This document shows, in pieces, positions 6,696 through 12,655 of a DNA stretch of 12,655 bases. Source of the stretch: DASQEH01 sp035633755 (GTDB lineage Bacteria > Actinomycetota > Actinomycetes > Propionibacteriales > Nocardioidaceae); assembly GCA_035633755.1 (NCBI GenBank), contig DASQEH010000110.1:1-12655 (forward strand). Reading direction: 5' to 3'. A model generated the notes under the pieces. The model did no database searches. It was given only the letters and a program-made list of their open reading frames with translations, and was not told the origin of the DNA. The first letter of the stretch is position 1; the number at the start of each line of letters is the position of its first letter. A program made the position numbers and the translations under genes.

Positions 6696-7217
6696 ATGGT
6701 GCCGACGCAGCGCTGGGACGCCGACGACGCTGTCACCCAGCTCTACGCCGGGCACTACGCAGGACTTGTGAGATTGGCCGCGCTTCTGGTGCGTGACAGC
6801 GGTGAGGCCGAGGAGATCGTCCAGGACGCCTTCGTCGCCATGCACAGCCGTTGGAGAAGTCTTCGCGAACCGGACAAGGCGATCGCCTACCTGCGGCGTT
6901 CGGTCGTCAACGCGGCCCGGTCCGCGCACCGTCACCAGCGGGTGGCCGACAAGCATCTGTACCGCGAGGCCGACAGGCTACGAGGCGACGAGCCCAGCGC
7001 CGAGCAGCAGGCCATGGCGGCCGAGACAAGGGCCGCTGTGATGACTGCGCTCGACACCCTGCCTGCGCGACAACGCGAGGTGCTGGTCCTGCGCTACTAC
7101 ACCGACCTGGCCGAAAGCGACATCGCCGCCTCCTTGGGGATCAGCCGAGGAACGGTGAAGAGCCATGCCTTCCGTGGGCTGCAGGCCCTGCGATCGACCC
7201 TTGAGGACAGACAATGA
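6696..7217 (+). CDS. ECF sigma factor, SigE family of actinobacteria
   Basis: Alternative sigma factor that directs RNA polymerase to stress promoters. From the ATG at 6696 it has 173 aa. Region 2 covers FYxxH-like LYAGHYAGLVRLAALLV and GEAEEIVQDAFVAMHSRW; region 4 covers LPARQREVLVLRYYTDLAESDIAASLGISRGTVKSHAFRGLQALR, with a clear helix-turn-helix. No extra C-terminal domain follows. Three in-frame ATGs exist: 6654 (AAAGGA only 1 nt away), 6681 (GGGGG 8 nt away) and 6696 (GAGGGG with ideal 7-nt spacing); the last is preferred. It is cotranslated with the next gene through an ATGA overlap, the usual arrangement for a sigma factor and its membrane regulator. The gene lies opposite to the conserved cluster around it. 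Target promoters are unknown. Confidence 0.92.
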   Translation: MVPTQRWDADDAVTQLYAGHYAGLVRLAALLVRDSGEAEEIVQDAFVAMHSRWRSLREPDKAIAYLRRSVVNAARSAHRHQRVADKHLYREADRLRGDEPSAEQQAMAAETRAAVMTALDTLPARQREVLVLRYYTDLAESDIAASLGISRGTVKSHAFRGLQALRSTLEDRQ

Positions 7218-8377
7218 CCAGCTCTGACGACGACCGCACCGCCCAACTGTTGAGGCAGGCCCTGGCCGAGGAGGCGTCGGAGGTCAAGCCTGGACCTGAC
7301 GGCCTGCAGACCATCCAGCGGCGTACCGCAGCGGCAGCCTCACCCCCGAGGCGGACGTCCAGGTTCGGCTCGTCGCCGATGCAGCCGCTGCGGCGGCCCT
7401 GGGTCCTCGGGGCACTCGGTGCGGGTGCCGCCACCGCGGCCGTCATCGTGACGGTGGTACTCGTCGGCGAGAACAACTCACCCGAGGGGACTCCGGTCGC
7501 GAGCCGGCCCAGTGCCTCTGCCGACGTGACAGGCGGGCCCGACGCGAGCACCGATCCCAGTGTGGGCACCGACCCGGGTGCGACCAGCGACCCGAGTACG
7601 ACAGCGGACCCGACCGCCACCACGGATCCGAGTACGACGACCGACCCTGGCGGTACGACCGAGCCGACCCCGGTGCGGGTGTACTACGTGGGTCCGGACC
7701 CCAGTGCGCCCACCGTGTCCCCCCGCCTGTACTCCGAGGTGCACACCGTGCAAGCCACCGAGACGACGTCCCCCCTCGCAGCGGTGCATGAGTTCCTCAC
7801 CGGCGCGGCCGCTGACCCTGACTACCGGTCGGGGTGGCCCGCCGGCGTCGACGTCAGTGAGATCTCGCAGTCGAACGGCGTGACCACCATCGCGCTGAAG
7901 GGCGACGCCGATCTGCGGACCGACCCGGGGTCGGGACCTGCCGACGCCAGGGACAAGGCGGCGATCCAGGCGCTGCTCGCCACTGCCGGAGTCAAGGGGG
8001 CGGCGACGTTCACCTACAACGGTGCCCCGGTGGAGCGGATTCTCGCTAGCGACGCCTCCGTGTCGGCGCAGGCCGAGGAGATGGTGCGGGCTCCGATCAG
8101 CATCGAGAACGTCACGGACGGGCAGACCGTTGCCAACCCGGTGACGATCGTGATCTCGGGCAACGTCTTCGAGGGCACCGTCAACTGGCGGCTCACCGAC
8201 AGCAAGGGTCGCCAGGTCGACGACGGGTACGTGACCACGAGCATGGGGGTCTGGACCGAGGCCTCGGCCAAACTGGGCAGCCTGGAGCCTGGGACGTACA
8301 CCTTCGAGGCGTTCGAGTACAGCGCCGAGAACGGCGAGCCCCTGCACCCGGACGACAAGACCTTCACGGTCAAGTGA
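7214..8377 (+). CDS. Membrane-anchored GerMN–Gmad2 protein, possible sigma regulator
   Basis: A 387-aa single-pass membrane protein. Residues 1-62 are probably cytoplasmic and include a short amphipathic stretch (about 8-38); one TM segment spans about 63-84. A low-complexity stalk (88-152) carries a DP-containing hexapeptide repeat. A GerMN-like domain follows (about 153-285; VRVYYVG, SPLAAVHEFLTG, VDVSEISQSNGVTTIAL), then a C-terminal Gmad2 Ig-like domain (about 294-387; ISIENVTDGQTVANPVTIVISG, TYTFEAFEYS). Such domains are known from germination and envelope proteins. The ATGA overlap with the sigma gene and a GAGG 7 nt before the ATG argue for joint expression. I infer that the N-terminus holds the sigma factor and the outer part senses the envelope. 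It has no cysteine and no zinc-binding anti-sigma motif, so a redox-sensing ZAS mechanism is excluded. It could instead be only a target or effector. Confidence 0.88.
   Translation: MTSSDDDRTAQLLRQALAEEASEVKPGPDGLQTIQRRTAAAASPPRRTSRFGSSPMQPLRRPWVLGALGAGAATAAVIVTVVLVGENNSPEGTPVASRPSASADVTGGPDASTDPSVGTDPGATSDPSTTADPTATTDPSTTTDPGGTTEPTPVRVYYVGPDPSAPTVSPRLYSEVHTVQATETTSPLAAVHEFLTGAAADPDYRSGWPAGVDVSEISQSNGVTTIALKGDADLRTDPGSGPADARDKAAIQALLATAGVKGAATFTYNGAPVERILASDASVSAQAEEMVRAPISIENVTDGQTVANPVTIVISGNVFEGTVNWRLTDSKGRQVDDGYVTTSMGVWTEASAKLGSLEPGTYTFEAFEYSAENGEPLHPDDKTFTVK
7553..7678 (+). repeat. 18-bp coding repeat (hexapeptide DPxxTx), seven units
   Basis: Within the GerMN–Gmad2 gene, Asp/Glu-Pro pairs occur at residues 114, 120, 126, 132, 138, 144 and 150, an exact period of six residues or 18 bp. 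Intervening residues are mostly Thr, Ser, Gly and Ala. Units differ in DNA sequence (for example GACCCGAGTACGACA and GATCCGAGTACGACG), so this is a degenerate minisatellite. It would make an extended, probably flexible stalk between membrane and GerMN domain, possibly O-mannosylated at Thr. Confidence 0.75.
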
Positions 8378-8400
8378 TGACGACAGCCCTGTTCGCTTGC

Positions 8401-8421
8401 GGGCGCCCCGACCCCGGGGTC
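8401..8421. terminator. GC palindromes between converging GerMN gene and rsmE
   Basis: In the 42-bp gap between converging stop codons (8377 and 8420) lie GGGCGCCC (8401-8408) and the perfect 12-bp palindrome GACCCCGGGGTC (8410-8421). The second palindrome includes two bases of the rsmE stop codon. They could fold into compact GC-rich structures on either transcript, but there is no loop-and-U-tract arrangement, so the terminator call is tentative. Confidence 0.3.
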
Positions 8422-9172
8422 ATGGGTGCTCGGCCGCCGCGTTCCACCGATCGGTCCGGCTCAACACGGCCGCTGCCCCCACGACGCCGGCAGTGGAGCT
8501 GCGCAGCACCGTCGGGCCGAGCCGCACAGGTAGTCCCCCGACGGCCACCAGGTCGCCGAGCTCCCTATCGGTGACGCCGCCCTCAGGCCCCACCACCAGC
8601 ACCACATCCCCGTTGACCGGGACCTCGCATGACGAGATCGGCGTTTGCGCCCCTTCGTGCAGCACCAGCGTGAGCGCAGCCTTCGAGGCAAGCTCGACAA
8701 CCTGAGCAGTCGTATGCAGTGGCGACACCTCGGGAAACCGGAGCCGCCGGGACTGCTTGGCCGCGGCGACGGCCGTGGCCCGCCACCGAGCGAGCGACTT
8801 GGCCTCTCGCTCGCCCCGCCAGCCGACGACCGTCCGGTCCGAGTTCCACGGGACGATCTGGTCGACGCCCACCTCGGTCAGCAGGTCGACGGCACGTTCG
8901 GCGTGATCGCCCTTGGGAAGCGCCTGGACGACGACCAGGCGCGGCTGAGCGACTGGCTCGAAGTGCCGGACCAGCGCCTGAGCTTGCAGCCACGACTTCG
9001 CGACCGAACGTACGACACACTCGACGCCGTGCCCGACGGTGTCGGTGAGCATGATGTGCTCGCCTGGCTGGATACGCCGAACGACGACCGCATGGCGCCC
9101 TTCGGCCCCGGCGAGCTCGATGACGTCGTCCTTGAGGGCTTCGGCGTCCACCACAAAGACGGGCAGCGTCAC
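8420..9172 (-). CDS. rsmE: 16S rRNA m3U1498 methyltransferase RsmE
   Basis: RsmE methylates N3 of U1498 in 16S rRNA using S-adenosylmethionine. The 250-aa protein has an N-terminal PUA-like part (about 1-72, with GRHAVVVRRIQPGE) and a C-terminal SPOUT domain. Diagnostic motifs are LPKGDHAERAVDLLTEVGVDQIVPW (85-109), KQSRR (139-143), GPEGG (195-199) and LGPTVLRSSTA (218-228), the knot that binds the cofactor. The start is GTG at 9172, supported by GGGAGG 7 nt upstream; an ATG nearby at 9177 is out of frame. It follows dnaJ by 34 nt, matching the order in Mycobacterium and Streptomyces. Confidence 0.96.
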   Translation of the reverse strand: MTLPVFVVDAEALKDDVIELAGAEGRHAVVVRRIQPGEHIMLTDTVGHGVECVVRSVAKSWLQAQALVRHFEPVAQPRLVVVQALPKGDHAERAVDLLTEVGVDQIVPWNSDRTVVGWRGEREAKSLARWRATAVAAAKQSRRLRFPEVSPLHTTAQVVELASKAALTLVLHEGAQTPISSCEVPVNGDVVLVVGPEGGVTDRELGDLVAVGGLPVRLGPTVLRSSTAGVVGAAAVLSRTDRWNAAAEHP

Positions 9173-9206
9173 GCCATCGCCTCCCTGAGCTCAGCCACGC
9201 CGGTGG

Positions 9207-10364
9207 TCAGCGACCACCGAACGCCTCCTTGAAGCGGCTGAAGACGCTCTTGTGACGGTTCCCCATCGCGCCGTTCGAGCTCTCCTCGCCGCGCAGTACC
9301 GCCAGCTGCTCCAGCAGCTCCACCTGCTCCCCGTCGAGCTTGGTCGGTGTCTCGACGATGACGGTGACGACGACGTCGCCGCGACCGGTCCCGCGCAGTC
9401 GAGGTACACCGCGACCCCGCACGACCATCTCCTCGCCGGACTGGGTCCCCGGACGGATGTCGATCGGGACCGTCCGCTCCACGTCGGACGTCGACGAGGT
9501 CGCTACGTCGGCTTCGAGGGTCGGCAGCTCCACGGTGGTACCGAGTGCCGCGGCCGTCATCGGTATCGCCACGGTCGACAGCAGGTCGTCGCCGTGGCGC
9601 GTGAAGACCGGATGCAAGGCCACCTCGATCTCGACGTACAGGTCCCCGTTCGGCCCGCCACCAGGGCCGACCTCGCCCTCGCCGGACATCTGGATCCGGT
9701 TGCCGGTGTCCACTCCGGCAGGGATGTCAACAGCAACGACCCGGCGGGCCCGGACCCGCCCGTCGCCCGAGCACTCACTGCAGGGGTCGGGGATGACGGT
9801 CCCGAACCCGCGACAGGTGGGGCATGGGCGCATGGTGCGCACCTCCCCCAGGAACGATCGCTGGACATGGCTGATCTCGCCCTGCCCGCTACAGGTGCGG
9901 CAGGTCGTGACCGTGGTGCCCGGCGCAGTCCCGGCTCCTCGGCACACCGTGCAGACGACGGCCGTGTCGACCTTCAGCTCCTTGGAGACGCCGAACGCGG
10001 CCTCCCCGAGGGTGAGCTCGATCCGGATCAGCGCGTCCTGACCTCGGCGGGTACGTGGCCGGGGACCGCGCCCCCCGCCACCCTGGCCGAAGAACGCGTC
10101 CATGATGTCGGTGAACGAGAACCCCTGGCCGTAGCCGGCGCCGCCGGCCGAGAGCGGGTCGCCGCCCAGGTCGTACATCTGGCGCTTCTTGGGGTCGCTC
10201 AGGACGTCGTAGGCGCGCGTGACCTCCTTGAACCTCTCCTGCGTGGCCTCGTCGGGGTTCACGTCCGGATGCAGCTGTCGGGCCAACGTGCGGTAGGCCT
10301 TCTTGATCTGCTCGGGGCTCGCGTCGTGGGAGACACCAAGCACGTCATAAAGATCTGTCGTCAT
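9207..10364 (-). CDS. dnaJ: Chaperone DnaJ (actinobacterial DnaJ2 type)
   Basis: Hsp40 co-chaperone that stimulates DnaK ATPase and delivers unfolded clients. The 385-aa protein is a type I DnaJ: J domain 1-68 with His32-Pro33-Asp34, a short Gly/Phe-rich linker (about 72-103), and four CxxCxGxG zinc motifs starting at Cys138, Cys155, Cys181 and Cys195. Two C-terminal substrate-binding domains follow, with AVDIPAGVDTGNRIQMSGEGE and PIDIRPGTQSGEEMVVRGRGVP. Placement 73 nt downstream of hrcA, away from dnaK and grpE, identifies it as the DnaJ2-type copy; expression is expected to follow HrcA/CIRCE control from the shared upstream promoter. The start is the first ATG. Confidence 0.96.
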   Translation of the reverse strand: MTTDLYDVLGVSHDASPEQIKKAYRTLARQLHPDVNPDEATQERFKEVTRAYDVLSDPKKRQMYDLGGDPLSAGGAGYGQGFSFTDIMDAFFGQGGGGRGPRPRTRRGQDALIRIELTLGEAAFGVSKELKVDTAVVCTVCRGAGTAPGTTVTTCRTCSGQGEISHVQRSFLGEVRTMRPCPTCRGFGTVIPDPCSECSGDGRVRARRVVAVDIPAGVDTGNRIQMSGEGEVGPGGGPNGDLYVEIEVALHPVFTRHGDDLLSTVAIPMTAAALGTTVELPTLEADVATSSTSDVERTVPIDIRPGTQSGEEMVVRGRGVPRLRGTGRGDVVVTVIVETPTKLDGEQVELLEQLAVLRGEESSNGAMGNRHKSVFSRFKEAFGGR

Positions 10365-10390
10365 ACTCCGTCATCCGGTGAGTTGGGTCC

Positions 10391-10413
10391 TGGCCGAGAC
10401 GTCGGTCCGGCCA
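10391..10413. other. Hairpin in the hrcA–dnaJ spacer
   Basis: TGGCCG (10391-10396) and CGGCCA (10408-10413) form a 6-bp stem with an 11-nt loop that contains GACGTC. It lies in the 73-nt gap between the hrcA stop and the dnaJ start and has no T-run. It might be a processing or partial attenuation site that sets different hrcA and dnaJ levels, but this is conjecture. Confidence 0.3.
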
Positions 10414-10437
10414 TGGAGGGTGCGAGCGGTGAGCGGC

Positions 10438-11460
10438 TCATCCGTCGGTCAGGATTCGTCCGACGTAGCGGGCTACCGCGTTGACCGCCGCCATCGACGT
10501 CGGGTAGTCCATCCGGGTGGGGCCGACCACGCCGAGCGTCGCCACCGCCCGGTCTCCGGGTCCGTACCCGGTGGCGACGACCGATGTCGTGGCCAGTGAC
10601 TCGTGCGGCACCTCGTGACCGATCCGCACCGTCACCAGGCTCGAGCTGCTGACGTCGCCGAGCAGCTTGAGGAGCACCACATGCTCCTCGAGGGCCTCGA
10701 GGAGCGGCTTGATGGAATGGTCGAAGTCCTCGCCGAACCGCACCATGTTGGCGGTGCCGCCGATCGCGACCTTCTCGTCGCTTCGGTCGTCGGCCACGGC
10801 CTGTGCCAGGACCGCGATGACCTGGGTCACGACGGCCTTGTCGTCGAGGTGGAACCGCTCCGGCAGGTCCGCGACACGGGTGGCAGCCTCGGACAGGCGC
10901 TGGCCCACCACAGCGGCGTTCAGCTGTGCCCGCAGCTCACCTATCACGTCGTCCGCGAGCGGTCGGCGCAGCTCCACCACGCGCTGCTCGACCCGCCCGG
11001 TGCTTGTGATGAGGACGAGCAGCAGGCGGTTGCTCGACATGGAGACCACCTCGACGTGGCGCACGGTCGAGCGGGCCAACGTCGGGTACTGCACGATCGC
11101 CACCTGCTGCGTCAGCTGGGCCAGCAGCCGGACGCTGCGATGTACCACGTCGTCGAGGTCCACCGCGCCCTGCAGGAACGTCGCGATGGCCCGCTTCTCT
11201 GCAGTGGTCAGGGTCTTGATGCTGGTCAGCTTGTCGACGAAGAGGCGGTATCCCTTGTCGGTGGGGATACGCCCCGCGCTGGTGTGCGGCTGGGTGATGA
11301 AACCCTCCTCCTCGAGGACGGCCATGTCGTTGCGTACGGTCGCCGGCGACACGCCGAGCTGGTGTCGCTCGACCAGCACCTTGGAGCCGACGGGCTCCTG
11401 GGTGCTCACGTAGTCCTCGACGATTGCTCGAAGCACGTCGAGCTTGCGATCGTCCAGCAT
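10438..11460 (-). CDS. hrcA: Heat-inducible transcription repressor HrcA
   Basis: Repressor that binds CIRCE and releases it when the GroE chaperonin is occupied by misfolded protein. The 340-aa protein has an N-terminal winged helix (1-75) with SPATVRNDM (38-46) and LEEEGFITQPHTSAGRIPTDKGYRLFVD, the family signature. The rest is the GAF-like dimerisation and inserted domain, ending in GVVGPTRMDYPTSMAAVNAVARYV, also typical. The start at 11460 is set by GAGGAGG 5 nt upstream; a longer frame reaching 11514 would run into the CIRCE operator and its extra 18 residues do not look like HrcA. The CIRCE site 47 nt upstream means it represses itself and dnaJ. Confidence 0.97.
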   Translation of the reverse strand: MLDDRKLDVLRAIVEDYVSTQEPVGSKVLVERHQLGVSPATVRNDMAVLEEEGFITQPHTSAGRIPTDKGYRLFVDKLTSIKTLTTAEKRAIATFLQGAVDLDDVVHRSVRLLAQLTQQVAIVQYPTLARSTVRHVEVVSMSSNRLLLVLITSTGRVEQRVVELRRPLADDVIGELRAQLNAAVVGQRLSEAATRVADLPERFHLDDKAVVTQVIAVLAQAVADDRSDEKVAIGGTANMVRFGEDFDHSIKPLLEALEEHVVLLKLLGDVSSSSLVTVRIGHEVPHESLATTSVVATGYGPGDRAVATLGVVGPTRMDYPTSMAAVNAVARYVGRILTDG

Positions 11461-11507
11461 GCTCGCCTCCTCGCTGCACCCGCTGGGAAGCCGCTCGCCA
11501 CATCTGC

Positions 11508-11534
11508 CTGGCACTCATAACGGCTGAGTGCCAA
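11508..11534 (-). promoter_or_regulatory. CIRCE operator for hrcA–dnaJ
   Basis: CTGGCACTC and GAGTGCCAA are separated by exactly 9 nt. On the minus strand this reads TTGGCACTC-N9-GAGTGCCAG, matching the CIRCE consensus TTAGCACTC-N9-GAGTGCTAA except for a T-to-G/A-to-C type change common in actinobacteria and one arm-end mismatch. It ends 47 nt before the hrcA ATG. Just upstream on the minus strand TAGTAG may be part of the −10 element, so HrcA would block transcription initiation; a −35 is not clear. The rest of the divergent region to 11629 holds no gene. Confidence 0.93.
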
Positions 11535-11629
11535 CTCTACTAGGCGCAGGCTCAGACGACGGCAGTCTTCGACCCGGTTCACGCCGGATGGCACCTCTCG
11601 AGCCAAGCGTTCTCGTCGTCGGCGGTCGG

Positions 11630-11635
11630 TAGGGT
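11630..11635 (+). promoter_or_regulatory. Candidate −10 element of a leaderless promoter
   Basis: TAGGGT fits TANNNT and ends exactly 7 nt before the ATG at 11643, which would place transcription start on the A of the start codon. A −35 match is weak. The alternative reading is that the AGGG serves as a Shine-Dalgarno sequence about 8 nt from the ATG. The geometry is identical to the candidate at 26-31. Confidence 0.45.
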
Positions 11636-11642
11636 CGCCGGT

Positions 11643-12581
11643 ATGGGCGATGCGCGAGGAACCGAGTTCGTCGAGGTGGCCGACCGCTGCTACGTGGCGA
11701 GGTATGCCGAGTGGAATGTCAGCATCGGCGTCATTCGCGGTGCGGGAGGCGTCGCGGTGGTCGACACCCGCGCCACCGCCGGCCAGGGGCGACAGCTGCT
11801 GGACGACGTGAGGCAGCTCACCGACGCGGACGTGCGGTGGGCCATCAACACCCACGTGCACTTCGACCACACCTTCGGAAACGTCGCCATGGCGGGGGCG
11901 ACCATCCATGCGCACGAGAATGTGGGCGCGAACCTTGCCAGCGCCGCGGAGCGGATCAGGGAGATCATCCGCGCCGACCCAACCCCCGACCCGGAGTACC
12001 CCGCCATCACTGTCCAGGTGCTCGACGACGTCATGAGCACCGAGCTGCGAGTGCCTGACGTGGAGTTCGCGTCGGTATCCACGATCGACCTGGGGGACCG
12101 GATCGTCGAGCTGATGCACCCAGGTCGCGGTCACACCGACAGCGACATCGTGGTCCGCGTCCCCGACGCCGACGTCGTCTTCGGCGGCGACCTCATCGAG
12201 GAGGCCGGGCCGCCGTCGTTCGGCGAGGACAGCTTCCCGATGGAGTGGGCACAGACCCTGGACCTCGTCATCGGCCTGCTCACCGACCGCACCGTCGTGG
12301 TACCCGGTCACGGCGCGACGGTGGACAAGGCGTTCGTCCAGGACCAGCGCGGCGACGTTGCGGACGTGTCGTCGCTCATCAGGTCGCTGCACTCACAGTC
12401 CATCCCCGTCCACAACGCTGCCGAGGCCGGCGCCGGCTCGTGGCCGTACCCGGTCGGCCACCTCATGACGGCCATCCGCCTCGGCTACGCCGTCCTCGAC
12501 CGGGCAGCGCTACCGCGCACCGGGCCGTCGCCGGCGCAGCCGCCGAGCGGCACCCCGACACTGCCACTGGCCAACCCCTGA
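11643..12581 (+). CDS. Metallo-beta-lactamase-fold hydrolase
   Basis: A 312-aa enzyme of the MBL-fold superfamily. The full set of metal ligands is present: HxHxDH as THVHFDH (His71, His73, Asp75, His76), His164 in GRGHTDSD, Asp183 in GGDLIEE and His223 in VVPGHGATVD. The pattern, with cyclase-like VVVPGHG, resembles subfamilies with quinone-synthesis or beta-lactamase-like members, but the substrate cannot be named. There is no signal peptide, so it is probably cytoplasmic. The C-terminus (about 285-312) is Pro-rich and disordered. It diverges from hrcA with 182 bp between starts. The start is the ATG at 11643, supported by a leaderless-type −10. Confidence 0.9.
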   Translation: MGDARGTEFVEVADRCYVARYAEWNVSIGVIRGAGGVAVVDTRATAGQGRQLLDDVRQLTDADVRWAINTHVHFDHTFGNVAMAGATIHAHENVGANLASAAERIREIIRADPTPDPEYPAITVQVLDDVMSTELRVPDVEFASVSTIDLGDRIVELMHPGRGHTDSDIVVRVPDADVVFGGDLIEEAGPPSFGEDSFPMEWAQTLDLVIGLLTDRTVVVPGHGATVDKAFVQDQRGDVADVSSLIRSLHSQSIPVHNAAEAGAGSWPYPVGHLMTAIRLGYAVLDRAALPRTGPSPAQPPSGTPTLPLANP

Positions 12582-12655
12582 CCCAGCCGGGCAGGCCACT
12601 GGCCGATGCGTCCGCAGGTGCGCCCGGATGAGGGCTGACCGAACCGCAGCGAGCA
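12582..12655. other. Terminal noncoding segment with GGCCA/TGGCC inverted repeat
   Basis: The last 74 bp after the hydrolase stop hold no recognisable gene. GGCCA-c-TGGCC (12594-12604) is a small perfect inverted repeat, and its core GCCACTGGCC also occurs at 12563-12572 inside the end of the hydrolase gene. The two copies could pair with each other as a weak terminator. There is no U-tract. Confidence 0.25.

Noticed and set aside
7214..7400. Zinc-binding anti-sigma (ZAS) domain in the GerMN–Gmad2 protein
   Set aside because: The protein has no cysteine, so the HxxxCxxC motif is absent.
9185..9194. CTGAGCTCAG palindrome between dnaJ and rsmE
   Set aside because: Ten bases of symmetry in a GC-rich spacer next to the rsmE ribosome binding site is too little to call a site.
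9252..10484. 410-residue plus-strand open frame opposite dnaJ
   Set aside because: Antisense to a complete DnaJ with all four zinc motifs; the frame has no domain-like pattern.
11461..11514. Longer HrcA with 18 extra N-terminal residues
   Set aside because: The extension runs into CIRCE and lacks family similarity, while GAGGAGG precedes the inner ATG at ideal spacing.
11406..12392. Minus-strand open frame opposite the MBL hydrolase and hrcA start
   Set aside because: It would cross the CIRCE operator and the divergent promoter region, and the plus-strand hydrolase has every metal ligand.
12563..12604. Two GCCACTGGCC copies 32 bp apart as a mobile-element or attachment site
   Set aside because: The copies are short, partly within coding sequence, and no integrase, target duplication or element lies nearby.

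Overview
The window is a stretch of chromosome from a high-GC actinobacterium. Codon third positions are almost all G or C. Several starts are GTG. The gene order hrcA–dnaJ–rsmE–(HIT)–phoH–ybeY–corC–cytidine-deaminase-like–era matches the actinobacterial heat-shock/ribosome-maturation cluster known from Mycobacterium and Streptomyces. A Nocardioidaceae-type organism is my guess from overall character only; nothing here proves the genus. No tRNA, rRNA, insertion sequence, CRISPR array or prophage gene was seen.

Layout. At the left edge a plus-strand septum-formation-type lipoprotein (39-953) converges on era, with a hairpin terminator between them. From 6548 back to 1054 the minus strand carries one packed run: HIT protein, phoH, ybeY, a CNNM/CBS (CorC-like) membrane protein, a small cytidine-deaminase-like protein with no zinc ligands, an EamA-family exporter, and era. 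Junctions inside the run are ATGA overlaps, a 2-nt gap, a 10-nt gap and an 11-nt overlap, so it probably behaves as one operon, apart from the 78-90 nt gap before phoH. From 11460 back to 8420 the minus strand carries hrcA, dnaJ and rsmE behind a CIRCE operator. Between these two blocks, on the opposite strand, sits a two-gene module (about 6654-8377): a SigE-family ECF sigma factor coupled by ATGA overlap to a single-pass membrane protein with a Thr/Asp/Pro repeat stalk, a GerMN domain and a Gmad2 domain. At the right edge a plus-strand metallo-beta-lactamase-fold hydrolase diverges from hrcA.

How the genes fit together. HrcA and CIRCE control the DnaJ co-chaperone in response to misfolded protein. 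RsmE, YbeY and Era act on 16S rRNA and the small ribosomal subunit. PhoH is an ATPase that commonly neighbours YbeY. CorC-like proteins are linked to divalent cation handling. The sigma/GerMN-Gmad2 pair looks like an envelope-sensing module placed inside this housekeeping cluster, and it is the least explained part of the window. The most distinctive observations are that pair with its hexapeptide stalk, a 27-bp dyad just upstream of it, and the His- and Cys-free deaminase homologue kept beside era. Two plus-strand genes also show a −10 hexamer placed exactly 7 nt before the ATG, which predicts leaderless transcripts.
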